Shown here: piece by piece, positions 20,001 to 27,076 of the stretch
How the letters are laid out: every line of letters starts with the position of its first letter
Position numbering within the stretch: the first letter of the stretch is position 1
NCBI RefSeq assembly: GCF_011440395.1
Contig: NZ_JAAOIX010000009.1
Span: 186,001-250,000 of the forward strand
Direction: 5' to 3'
From: Pseudomaricurvus alcaniphilus
GTDB taxonomy: Bacteria > Pseudomonadota > Gammaproteobacteria > Pseudomonadales > Cellvibrionaceae
DNA: 64,000 bases
The notes under the pieces: generated by a model
What the model saw: only the letters and a program-made list of their open reading frames with translations
What the model was told of the DNA's origin: nothing
Databases searched by the model: none
Program-made: the position numbers and the translations under genes

Positions 20001-21170
20001 CTTGATTTGCTCCAGTGTGGTCAGGCCCCTGCCGTCAAAATCCAGCCACAGGTCGCGCTGCAGGTTGAGCTCATTGGCCGCTGGGGCGTGGTCGCCGCGA
20101 TACTCCGTGGTCAGGGTCAGGCGGGTGTCTTTATCCAGCCGGTAAGTGGGCAATTCGACCCATTGCGGCGGCAGGCCTATTTGGCTGGTATCGACGCTGA
20201 CCGCGCCGCCTAACTTCAACTGGCGCAACTCCGGCGCGGCGGCCACGCTGATGTATTCAGCCTGGGGCCAATCCGCTGAAGCGGGTTGCAACAACTGCAG
20301 CGCCTCCGGGTTTACAGTGAAGCGGGTCAGCAGTTGAATGACGTGTTCACCGGCGCCCACCTGGGCGCGCATATCACCGTTGGCCTCGACCCGGGCCGGC
20401 ACCGGAGACTGCAGCTCCATAACTTCGGAATTGGCCAGCAATACCTTGCCAAAGCTGACCTCCCGAGGTTTGCCGCTGACCTGCAGTTTAATCCGGGTTT
20501 CCAGCAGCAGCGGTATACCATCGCTCAACTTGCGATACACCTCTATGCCGAGGCTGTCACGACTTTGCGCAACCCGGGCGTCGCTCTTGCTGGCAAAAAC
20601 AATCTGGTCCTGGCGGCGATCAACACTTTGCGGCTGACCATCGCGGGTGAGCGTAACCAGCGCAATACTGGTTGGCACCGACAACTGCCCCGGCAGTTTC
20701 GCCCAACTGAAACTGCCGCTGACCAGGTGCGAACCGGGCCCCAGCACGACGTGGGGTATACCTTTCTGCTCCAGCAGCGCGGCCGGCTTGCCATTCACCT
20801 GCACCGCTCGCGGCCAGTGTTGCTGATCCCCCGGCAGCGCCACCGTGGCAGATTGGCCAAACACCTCGATATCGAGGGCAAAGCTCAGCCCCCGCGGCTG
20901 CAATTGCAAATGCATGCGCCCCGGCCAGGCACACTGGCGCGCGTTGGTTTGGTCCGCCAACCAGGGACAACCCAGCTCGGGATGATCTTTGGCCACCCAG
21001 CTCTCCCAGGCGGACAAGTCGGCCGGCGTCGCCGCGGTCGCAGCCACACTAAAACCTGCCGCGCTGACTAATGCCAGACCGAGCACTGCCAGCAATCTGG
21101 CAAACGCCCGTAAACATTGATGCAGTGACGCCGGGAGCGATGTTCTTCCCTGACCGGTTGGCTCGCACAT
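17019..21170 (-). CDS. Very large inner-membrane/periplasmic protein with duplicated halves, unknown function
   Basis: A 1383-residue protein I cannot assign to a family. An N-terminal signal/anchor (about 20-47) is followed by a beta-rich ectodomain (about 50-480), a membrane cluster (about 485-590), an exposed loop, helices near 695-710 and 732-750, a second beta-rich ectodomain (about 755-1175), and four to five C-terminal helices (about 1180-1350). The two ectodomains start alike: residues 88-175 (LSFALDIEVFGQSATVALPG... HVVLGPGSHLVSGSFSW) and about 780-870 (MQIAFDVYAEANLALALPGG... VLVQLPRGQHSIEMLAAL) align by eye, implying an internal duplication. No catalytic motif was found. It stands alone, flanked downstream by mscS and upstream by a palindromic element. 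The coding frame is clean throughout. Confidence 0.8.
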   Translation of the reverse strand: MCEPTGQGRTSLPASLHQCLRAFARLLAVLGLALVSAAGFSVAATAATPADLSAWESWVAKDHPELGCPWLADQTNARQCAWPGRMHLQLQPRGLSFALDIEVFGQSATVALPGDQQHWPRAVQVNGKPAALLEQKGIPHVVLGPGSHLVSGSFSWAKLPGQLSVPTSIALVTLTRDGQPQSVDRRQDQIVFASKSDARVAQSRDSLGIEVYRKLSDGIPLLLETRIKLQVSGKPREVSFGKVLLANSEVMELQSPVPARVEANGDMRAQVGAGEHVIQLLTRFTVNPEALQLLQPASADWPQAEYISVAAAPELRQLKLGGAVSVDTSQIGLPPQWVELPTYRLDKDTRLTLTTEYRGDHAPAANELNLQRDLWLDFDGRGLTTLEQIKGRMQRDWRLNAAADTRVGRATVDGEPVLITLDDAQQGIEVRSPNINLEAVSRLETRSGFSAIGWQARAESYAATLHLPPGWRVLHAAGVDEIAGTWLSQWDLWDVFLILVIVAATRKLLSNRAAALAGLTFLLALQEPNAPLLVIPVLLIIIALLPLTSSWIKSSLTSLGVMLGAGFVLLFIGFAVDSFRLAIYPSLERAAVGEYYPSRSRSAGNYAVTSAPQMALEEAADARLGPLKSKQRQMQEAPPQRDLELYEVADDDRVQTGPGLPTWTWDAVYLRASGPVRADQQLALYYSPPWLTSCWRVLAVLLVGGYAGLVLRRLAQLIERRRGTAAAGGSMATLGAGLLLLVMWLPQPGLAAEYPPQYLLKQLEQRLTRAPECLPACVSLNNGKVIVRASVMQIAFDVYAEANLALALPGGGSSWQLQQVLADGKRVPLGAGPGGVLVQLPRGQHSIEMLAALSGDQVAINFPLPLHNVEVVAPDWRVEGLVNGRILNSTLNFRSVDKDRVQVSDTLQPDPVADFVVVRRSFQFAQQWRVNTRVERQAPAAGAISIAIPLLANEQLLTDVGVVKDGKISVQLGHHQRAVSWSSILAPVDQLALTAATESHYVEEWQFVPSSRWRLGYRGIPPLQSRDGGSALRPTFKPWPGEQLLVDISRPEGVSGPTHTVEKAALQVNAGKQLQKSSLSLEIRSSLGEDYALLLPESAEVLGLSLNGRAMNLPPGNRVVVPLQPGYQQLSLEFQQVIPLGLIDRSPQITLPTGATNLSLNYRLPRDRWPLFISGPAIGPAMLYWGVLCVIVLGAFALAYLSSSLRLAMPITLFGWLLLGIGLSTVNSYGVLVTAVLFFLLAVRRQHIDPQAMSRNRFNLLQVFIVVMGVLTAFSIISAIPMGLLASPEMKVVGNGSDSHWYNYYQDRVSSEDFPGVTVVSVPIIAYRLVMLLWSLWLATKIIQWASWGWHCFSAQGTWRAKVDSAAESKTGGGAGPETGPPS

Positions 21171-21329
21171 AAGCTGGCACCTGCTATATGACTTTAAAGG
21201 AAAACAGAACGTTGACGGAAAAGAACTTTAAAACAAGAAAAACCTGAAGCAATACAACTTTAAATACTTGGATAAGTCGAGTTGCAAATTTCTAAACTGC
21301 GGCCTGCACTATCAGCCATTCTTCTCAAT

Positions 21330-21505
21330 ACTCAAGTTTCGGAGTTCGTAAGCCAATTCGCTAGCACTAAAGCCGGGCGGGGCAGTCCCTTCCGGGACCG
21401 TCGGAGGCATGGATGCCGACGCCGAGCTTACAGGGACGTACTTGCAGCGTGTCCTGGAAGGGACTGCCCCGCCCGGCGTGGTGGAATGAACTCCGAAACT
21501 TGAGT
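21330..21505. repeat. Three-level nested palindromic intergenic element
   Basis: Outermost perfect 18-bp inverted repeat ACTCAAGTTTCGGAGTTC (21330-21347) and its complement (21488-21505); middle inverted repeat of 26 bp with one mismatch (21373-21398 and 21451-21476, core GGGGCAGTCCCTTCC); inner palindrome around GGCATGGATGCC followed by GAGC and CAGGGACG. The core order GCATGGATGC...GAGC...CAGGGA is shared with the unrelated-armed elements at 4602 and 41081. The rest of 21171-21748 shows nothing clear beyond the leader of the next gene. Confidence 0.85.
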
Positions 21506-21748
21506 TATTATCCCCGTAGTTTAGCCTAGTCGCGCCCAGCTTACTTGCTCTTTTCACACCGCCACAGGCGACCGTAACCCGGCCGCGCCGCGCACAACTT
21601 TCTTATCTATGCTGCTCATAGACGCACCCGCAACCTACCGCTACAATCGAGCGGCGGTACAACGCAATCCTGCCTGATTACCACCTGAGTTATGCGTCGT
21701 ATCAACCGTCCACCCGCAACATTTCCGCACACAACCAAAGAGCATGCC

Positions 21749-22636
21749 ATGAAACTATTCAGGTCGTTTGTCGTTGTTGCTTTAATCGTCAGCCTCAGCT
21801 CCTGCACCAACCTCTGGCAGCAGTTGTCCGGCGACGGCGGTCGCCAGCAGGGCGTCTCCAGCAGCCTGGTGGATTTCCTCTATCCCCAGGGTGAAACCCC
21901 ACCACCTGCGCCCAACAACATACCCAATTTGCAGCTGCCGCTGCGGGTGGGTGTTGCCTTTGTGCCCTCCAACAGCAGCAACGTCGAAGGCCTGTCAGAA
22001 GCGGAAAAAAAACGCCTGCTGGAGCAGGCCAAACAGAGTTTTACCGGGCGGGATTTTATCGATCACATTACCGTGATTCCCGATACCTACCTGCGCTCGC
22101 GCAAGGGCTTTCAAACCATTGAGCAAGTGGCGCGACTGTACAGTCTCGATGTGATGGCACTGGTCTCCTACGACCAGGTTGTGCACTCCGATGACACCAA
22201 ATCGTCAATACTCTACTGGACCGTTGTCGGCGCCTATTTCGTAAAAGGCAGCAAAAACGACGTGCAAACTTTCGTCGACACCGCGATTTTTGACGTCAAA
22301 ACCAACAAGTTGCTATTCCGCGCCCCGGGGGTAAATAAAATCACGGCCACCTCCACCCTGGTGGGCAGCCCGGAAGCCATGCGCGACGCCCGCAGCAACA
22401 GCTTCTCCCTGGCCATGGCCGACATGACCCGCAACCTCAATGACGAGCTGGAGCGATTCCGGGAGCGCATCAAGCAGGACGCCAGTGTCACCGTCTCCCA
22501 CCGGCAGGGCTACGGTGGCGGTGGCGCAGTCGGGATCTATTCCCTACTTGCCCTGGCACTGCTGACACTGTCAGGTGGCGCCCTGCGCCGCTACCATCTG
22601 CGCCGGCGCCAAGCGGAGCGCAGCAGCCGGTCATGA
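21749..22636 (+). CDS. Rhombotail (rhombotarget) lipoprotein
   Basis: A 295-residue lipoprotein with lipobox LSSC (Cys19) and, unusually, also a C-terminal sorting tail: a Gly-rich stretch (GYGGGGAVG), a hydrophobic helix (IYSLLALALLTLSGGAL) and a basic end (RRYHLRRRQ), the tripartite layout of GlyGly-CTERM rhombosortase substrates. The middle domain has no enzyme motif. The ATG at 21749 is used because an in-frame upstream start would spoil the signal peptide. It overlaps the rhombosortase gene by four bases (ATGA), so the two are translationally coupled and the protein is the predicted dedicated substrate. The family match (rhombotail lipoproteins next to rhombosortase) is from general knowledge. 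Confidence 0.85.
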   Translation: MKLFRSFVVVALIVSLSSCTNLWQQLSGDGGRQQGVSSSLVDFLYPQGETPPPAPNNIPNLQLPLRVGVAFVPSNSSNVEGLSEAEKKRLLEQAKQSFTGRDFIDHITVIPDTYLRSRKGFQTIEQVARLYSLDVMALVSYDQVVHSDDTKSSILYWTVVGAYFVKGSKNDVQTFVDTAIFDVKTNKLLFRAPGVNKITATSTLVGSPEAMRDARSNSFSLAMADMTRNLNDELERFRERIKQDASVTVSHRQGYGGGGAVGIYSLLALALLTLSGGALRRYHLRRRQAERSSRS

Positions 22637-23487
22637 ACAACCGGCCTGCGCCACGCCAGCCCGAAACACACCAGTCTAGACTGCACCCGTCTGCAATAAA
22701 CCAGCCTGAGTCAAACCTGTCCGGGTCACAAGAGGCTGCGCCCCGCCAGACAGTGTTGGGCCGGGCTACATTGGATCGGACCGGGTTGGACAAGACACGG
22801 TTGGGTCGGGCATGCCTGGATCCGAACGAGCTGGATCCAAAAGAGCAGGATCGGAACGAACTGGACCGGAAAGAGCTGGACAGGGTCGTCACTATTGTCA
22901 CTGCCACCGGCGCCGCCATGGTGGTGGCACAGTACTTTCCGCAGCTGCTCCAGTACAACCGCTCAGCCATACTGGCAGGCGAATACTGGCGCCTGATCAG
23001 CGCCCACTTCACCCACGCCGATGGCAACCACCTGCTGCTCAACCTGGTCGGCCTGGCGCTGGTGGCCTACCTGTCACCGCACAGTGTCACTACTACCCGC
23101 TGGCTGGTTGCCGTGCTGGTGTGCGGCCTTGCCATCAGCCTCGGTTTGCTCCTGTGGCTACCCGAACTGCAATGGTACCTGGGCATGTCGGGGGTACTGC
23201 ACGGCCTGCTGGCCATGGCACTGATACTGCGCCTCTACCGCGGCCAAATCTATTGCGCTGCTGGCCTCGGCCTGCTGGCGCTAAAGTTACTGCTCGAGCA
23301 ACGGGTTGCAGTGTCCTCCTACGCCCACCCCCTCATCGAACTGCCAGTTATCACCGAGGCGCACCTGATTGGCGCCCTTGGCGGATTCCTGATCGCCCTG
23401 TTGCTGCCGATACTGTACCGACAGCGCAACCGCCGGTCCGACACGCCAACTCCTATCAATGGACTTGCGAGCAGGCCACCAGAATGA
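22633..23487 (+). CDS. rrtA: Rhombosortase (rhomboid-family intramembrane serine protease)
   Basis: A 284-residue rhomboid-type protease that cleaves GlyGly-CTERM tails in the inner membrane. The catalytic Ser is S186 in YLGMSGVLHGLL, the catalytic His is H244 in TEAHLIGALGG, and the HxxxN oxyanion motif is HLLLN (133-137); about six helices cover residues 85-262. Residues 1-84 are a hydrophilic, repetitive extension (LDPNE, LDPKE, QDRNE, LDRKE) made of 15-bp DNA repeats, which typical rhombosortases lack; a real start nearer residue 80 is possible, but the ATGA overlap with the lipoprotein gene supports 22633. Its substrate gene is directly upstream. Confidence 0.87.
   Translation: MNNRPAPRQPETHQSRLHPSAINQPESNLSGSQEAAPRQTVLGRATLDRTGLDKTRLGRACLDPNELDPKEQDRNELDRKELDRVVTIVTATGAAMVVAQYFPQLLQYNRSAILAGEYWRLISAHFTHADGNHLLLNLVGLALVAYLSPHSVTTTRWLVAVLVCGLAISLGLLLWLPELQWYLGMSGVLHGLLAMALILRLYRGQIYCAAGLGLLALKLLLEQRVAVSSYAHPLIELPVITEAHLIGALGGFLIALLLPILYRQRNRRSDTPTPINGLASRPPE
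22760..22890. repeat. 15-bp coding repeats in the rhombosortase N-terminus
   Basis: Degenerate 15-base units such as GAGCTGGATCCAAAA and GAACTGGACCGGAAA, best preserved at about 22816-22890, encoding charged LDxxE pentapeptides. A 15-base periodicity may extend back to about 22660. Confidence 0.7.
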
Positions 23488-23531
23488 GACTCTTCGAATA
23501 ATACTATCGCCATCAACACAGGACTCTAATC

Positions 23532-24122
23532 ATGCACAAGCAATCCACCCTGCTGCAGTTACTGGCCAGCACCCTGTTGGCCGCTGCCCTGAGCACCCCG
23601 GTCAGCGCCGCCGACTATGTCATCGACACCAAGGGCGCCCACGCCTCCATCGAGTTCAAGGTACTGCACCTGGGTTACAGCTGGCTAAAGGGGCGCTTCA
23701 ATAACTTTAGTGGCGAGTTCAGCTACGACAGCGAAGCGCCGGAAAATTCCAGCGTCCAGGTCAGCATCGATGTGGCCAGCATCGACTCCAACCACGCCGA
23801 GCGAGATAAACATTTACGCGACAAAAAATACCTCAACACCGCCAAGTACCCCACCGCCACCTTTGTCAGCACCGGCTTCTTCCCGGGCTCGGAGCCAGGC
23901 AGCGCAACCCTGAGCGGCAACCTCACCCTGCACGGCGTTACCCGCCCCATCGAAATTGCGGTCTCCAAGATCGGCGAAGGCAAAGACCCATGGTTTGGTT
24001 ATCGGGCCGGATTCAGCGGTACCACCGCAATAAAACTGGGGGATTTTGGCATTGAGCACAACCTCGGCCCAGTGTCCGAAACCATATACCTGGAGCTGGA
24101 AGTAGAAGGGGTAAGAAAGTAG
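23532..24122 (+). CDS. yceI: YceI-family periplasmic lipocalin-like protein
   Basis: A 196-residue exported protein: signal peptide (about 1-27, ending VSAAD), then the YceI beta-barrel with YVIDTKGAHASIEFKV, LKGRFNNFSGEFSYD, DSNHAERDKHLRDKKYL, YPTATFVST, LSGNLTLHGVTRPI and the C-terminal LEVEG. YceI proteins bind isoprenoid-type ligands in the periplasm; a role in alkaline or osmotic stress is known for some. AGGA precedes the ATG by about nine bases. Its stop codon lies inside the first unit of the repetitive element at 24119, so the element has inserted at, or expanded from, the very end of the gene. Confidence 0.93.
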   Translation: MHKQSTLLQLLASTLLAAALSTPVSAADYVIDTKGAHASIEFKVLHLGYSWLKGRFNNFSGEFSYDSEAPENSSVQVSIDVASIDSNHAERDKHLRDKKYLNTAKYPTATFVSTGFFPGSEPGSATLSGNLTLHGVTRPIEIAVSKIGEGKDPWFGYRAGFSGTTAIKLGDFGIEHNLGPVSETIYLELEVEGVRK

Positions 24123-24433
24123 TCAGCGGCGAGGGAGCTCAGTGTTGTTAACAACTCGAAAAACCCCATTGCTCTTAAATGCCAAAATGTAGTCAGCGAT
24201 GGGGGGAGCCCGTTGCTCTTAGATACCACAATGTAGTCAGCGATGGGGGGAGCCCGTTGCGGATCAATCAGGCCATGCTTATCCCCCCGACCACATTTGG
24301 GGTAGTCGGCAAGGACTGTCTGAATCCCAATTTTTTGCGCGTCTTTTTGCGCAAAAAATGGTTGAGTTTCGCAGCCGCCAAATGTGGTCGGGGGGATATG
24401 GCCGATCCGCAATGGGCTCCCCCCAGCGCTGAC
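24119..24433. repeat. Long inverted-repeat element with triplicated left end
   Basis: Left arm 24236-24300 and right arm 24378-24433 are complementary over most of their length (GTCAGCGATGGGGGGAGCCC... against ...GGGCTCCCCCCAGCGCTGAC; both inner ends CCAAATGTGG/CCACATTTGG). The loop holds a second perfect 11-bp hairpin (24330-24340 with 24349-24359, ATTTTTTGCGC). The left terminus GTAGTCAGCGATGGGGGGAG is repeated directly at about 24189 and in degenerate form at 24119. No coding capacity. It resembles a miniature inverted-repeat element. Confidence 0.85.
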
Positions 24434-24462
24434 GGGCAGCCTACTCATACACCATTAAGTAT

Positions 24463-24522
24463 CACTCGTACCAAACGAGCCCCACTCGCACCAAGCAAGC
24501 CCCACTCGTACCAAACGAGCCC
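24463..24522. repeat. 20-bp tandem repeat, three units
   Basis: Three copies of CACTCGTACCAAACGAGCCC (the middle one with three changes) just beyond the inverted-repeat element and before the OmpA-family gene end. Each unit contains a small dyad, CTCGTACCAAACGAG. Confidence 0.85.
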
Positions 24523-24601
24523 CATACCCCAAAACACGCCCACCTGACTGAACACTTGCAGAGCAAACCCTAACCCAGCCCAGTACAACCCCAGCAAACC
24601 A

Positions 24602-26029
24602 TCAAGATTTAGGCTTGATCAGCAAATCAATACGGCGATTGGTTTTTCGACCCTCAGCTGTTTCGTTATTGGAAACCGGACGATTCTCACCATAACCCAT
24701 AGACATAATGCTGCTGCCAGACAACTCAGGCATATTGGCCTTCAGGTACTCCACCACCGCATCCGCCCGCTTCTGCGACAGGTTGATATTGTTCAACTCG
24801 GAGCCGAGGGAATCCGTGTGCCCTTCGACAATCAAGCTGGCGCCGGGAAACAGGCGCAGGGAATCGATCACCTTGCGCAGCAGGCTAAAATACTCCGGCA
24901 AAATCGCCGCGCGGCCGGTATCAAAATTCAAGCCGACCATGCGAATCAGGATATTACTGCCCTGCTGGTAGACCACCGCTTCATCGAGGGAAAACGCCGA
25001 ATCCACCTGCAACAGCTTGCGACGCATTTCATCCTGGGCGTTAATCCGGTCCGACTGAATACCCAACCGCTGCTGCAAGGCTTGCACCTCACCCTGCAAA
25101 TCCGCCACCTCTTCGCGCCGCACCCCCAGCTCCAGCGACTCCTCCCGCAACTGCTTGGCCCGGTTCACCAGGCGCTGGGTTGGCGCCTCAATGCCACTGT
25201 CAAACTGAACCTCCATATCCAACGCCCGGGCAATCTGCTGCAGCGGAGCTTCAGCTTGCAGGGCGAACTCTTCCAGGCTGACCTTCTTGCGCGCAAGCGG
25301 CTGCAGGGTATCCGCTAACTGCATAGCGTGCCGGACTTCGTACCTTGCCTGTTGCGCCAGCACCCTGGCGTCGTCACTGTTGTAGCGGTCCGCATCCAGA
25401 ATATCCACCGCCCGTTGCAGGGTCGCTGCGGCAGCCGCCAGTGTTTGCGGCGCATACTTGTCGACTTTATCCCGATCTGCCTGCTCCAGCAGTTGCCGCA
25501 CCTCACCCAGGTAGCGGTTCTTGATCGCGACCAACTCGGCAGCCAGGTACTCTTCCTGGGCAGTTTCCGCCCTGCTGCGAGCCGAGTTGACATTGCCGTC
25601 CTCCAGTTTACCGGCGGCATCGGCGAAGCGTTTCTCCGCACTCTGCCACAAGTCCGGCGCGAATTGACTGGTTTCCGACTTGATCGCGGCATTGCGCACC
25701 CGCAGCACATCGGCAAAGGTCACCTCGGCCAGGCGCGACGCCTTGACGGCGGCTTTAAAGTACTCGATCGACTCTGCCAGGTCATCATTGATTTTATCGA
25801 TGGATTTTTTGCGCTCGAGCTTTTCTTCCGCCGCCGCGTACAGCTTGCTGGCCCGGGCAAAGTTGTCCGGTGCCAGGATATCCGCCCGTACCTGCTGCGC
25901 CGCCTCCAGCGCCGCATCGGCGCCCCGGAACAACTCGCCACGCAAATTGTTATCGTCCGCCGCCTGGGCCAGCGCCACGGTACCCAGCAACAGCCATAAC
26001 GCCATTGCCATGCCGGTAATTTTACTCAT
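24602..26029 (-). CDS. DUF4398-OmpA outer-membrane-associated protein
   Basis: A 475-residue protein: signal peptide (1-23, ending AQAAD), a long alpha-helical region (about 28-340) with DUF4398-like repeats (APDNFARASKLYAAAEEKL, FAPDLWQSAEKRFADAAGKL) and coiled coil (LRREEVADLQGEVQALQQRL type), then an OmpA C-terminal peptidoglycan-binding domain (about 355-475) with LNFDTGRAAILPEY, VEGHTDSLGS, NLSQKRADAVVEYL and GENRPVSNNETAEGRKTNRR. It probably links the envelope to peptidoglycan. Translation start is strong: AGGAGAG, then ACC before the ATG at 26029. That start region pairs extensively with the putative sRNAs at 8349 and 8639. Confidence 0.9.
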   Translation of the reverse strand: MSKITGMAMALWLLLGTVALAQAADDNNLRGELFRGADAALEAAQQVRADILAPDNFARASKLYAAAEEKLERKKSIDKINDDLAESIEYFKAAVKASRLAEVTFADVLRVRNAAIKSETSQFAPDLWQSAEKRFADAAGKLEDGNVNSARSRAETAQEEYLAAELVAIKNRYLGEVRQLLEQADRDKVDKYAPQTLAAAAATLQRAVDILDADRYNSDDARVLAQQARYEVRHAMQLADTLQPLARKKVSLEEFALQAEAPLQQIARALDMEVQFDSGIEAPTQRLVNRAKQLREESLELGVRREEVADLQGEVQALQQRLGIQSDRINAQDEMRRKLLQVDSAFSLDEAVVYQQGSNILIRMVGLNFDTGRAAILPEYFSLLRKVIDSLRLFPGASLIVEGHTDSLGSELNNINLSQKRADAVVEYLKANMPELSGSSIMSMGYGENRPVSNNETAEGRKTNRRIDLLIKPKS

Positions 26030-26120
26030 GGTTACTCTCCTGCGCCGCGCCCGGGACCGCGATGCCTGGCATCGGATCCGGCTGGCTGATTGTTATTTAA
26101 ACCCTGATAGTCCGAAGACC

Positions 26121-26177
26121 TGTAGTTAGACCAAGGACGTGTAGTTAGACCAAAAAGCTGTAGATATTCCAAAGACT
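26121..26177. repeat. 19-bp tandem repeat, three units
   Basis: Units TGTAGTTAGACCAAGGACG, TGTAGTTAGACCAAAAAGC and TGTAGATATTCCAAAGACT in the 170-bp gap upstream of the OmpA-family gene and downstream of the GST gene; a fourth, degenerate unit may precede them. Nothing else is evident in the gap. Confidence 0.75.
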
Positions 26178-26199
26178 TGCACCCGCCAGGTCAGTGCTG

Positions 26200-26823
26200 C
26201 TAAGCGGCCGCTTGACTCTCCCGCTGCACCGCAGCCTGCAGCGCCGGCCGGGCTTCCAGCCGCGCCAGGTAATCCTGCAGGTTCTGTTGCGGCAGCGGTC
26301 GCTTGAACGCCAGCCCCCAGCGCAGGGTGTGACCGAGCAGAATATCGGCGCCACTGAACTGGTCGCCGAGAATATAAGTTTTCTCGCCCAACCCCTGGGA
26401 CAGCAATCCCAGCGCCTTTTCGTGTTCCCAATTGGCCGTCTCCAGCACCGCCGGCACCCGCTTCTCCGCCGGCAGGGCGAATTTGTGCTTGCCGATGGTC
26501 CACAGTGGCTGCTCCAGCTCCGACAGCGTGAAGAAACACCAGCGATCGTACTCGGCCCGCAGCCGGTTATTATTGCGGGGAATCAAGTCGTCGCCAAATT
26601 CGGTGGCCACATAATTGACGATAGCCGCCGACTCGGTGAGGACAAAATCTTCATGCAGAAGGGCCGGCACCTTGCCGGCCGGATTGATGCGCAAATACTC
26701 GGGCTGCAGCTGCTCACCCTTGAGGAAGTCCAGGGGAATAAAAGTATAGTCTTGCTGCACTTCTTCCAGCGCCCATAGCACCCGCGTAGAACGGGATTTG
26801 GGCAAACCGTATACTGTGATCAT
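26200..26823 (-). CDS. Glutathione S-transferase
   Basis: A 207-residue cytosolic GST. The thioredoxin-like N-domain has ITVYGLPKSRSTRVLWALEEV, with the Ser pair after the PK turn as candidate catalytic residue, PEYLRINPAGKVPALL and TESAAIVNYV (glutathione-binding ES). The helical C-domain covers about 85-207, with the ILGDQFSGADILLGHTLRW capping box. It conjugates or reduces electrophiles with glutathione; substrate is unknown. The ATG at 26823 is chosen because GCAGGAGC lies eight bases upstream; an earlier start would add eight unlikely residues. It is divergent from the universal stress protein gene. Confidence 0.9.
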   Translation of the reverse strand: MITVYGLPKSRSTRVLWALEEVQQDYTFIPLDFLKGEQLQPEYLRINPAGKVPALLHEDFVLTESAAIVNYVATEFGDDLIPRNNNRLRAEYDRWCFFTLSELEQPLWTIGKHKFALPAEKRVPAVLETANWEHEKALGLLSQGLGEKTYILGDQFSGADILLGHTLRWGLAFKRPLPQQNLQDYLARLEARPALQAAVQRESQAAA

Positions 26824-26965
26824 GTTGCTGCTCCTGCGGTCATCCACTTTTTACAACACGATACCACAGGTTATCGTCACTGGCGTCAATCCGGATGACT
26901 CCAGGCAGTCACAGTGATAAGCCTGGCCGTACTTCCCCGCCGTGAAAAGTGAGTAGTAAACATTA

Positions 26966-26994
26966 TTGAATGTAACCGCTGCCGGGATTATCTT
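26966..26994 (+). promoter_or_regulatory. Possible sigma-70 promoter for the universal stress gene
   Basis: TTGAAT, 17 bases, then TATCTT, about 85 bp upstream of the ATG at 27077. Reasonable spacing but an imperfect -10; proposed by inspection only. Confidence 0.35.
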
Positions 26995-27076
26995 ATGCTG
27001 ATCCACATCAACCGTTACACTGGTACTGCTCCCTATAATCAATAACCAAATACGCCTAACCGCTCGGAGTTTTACT

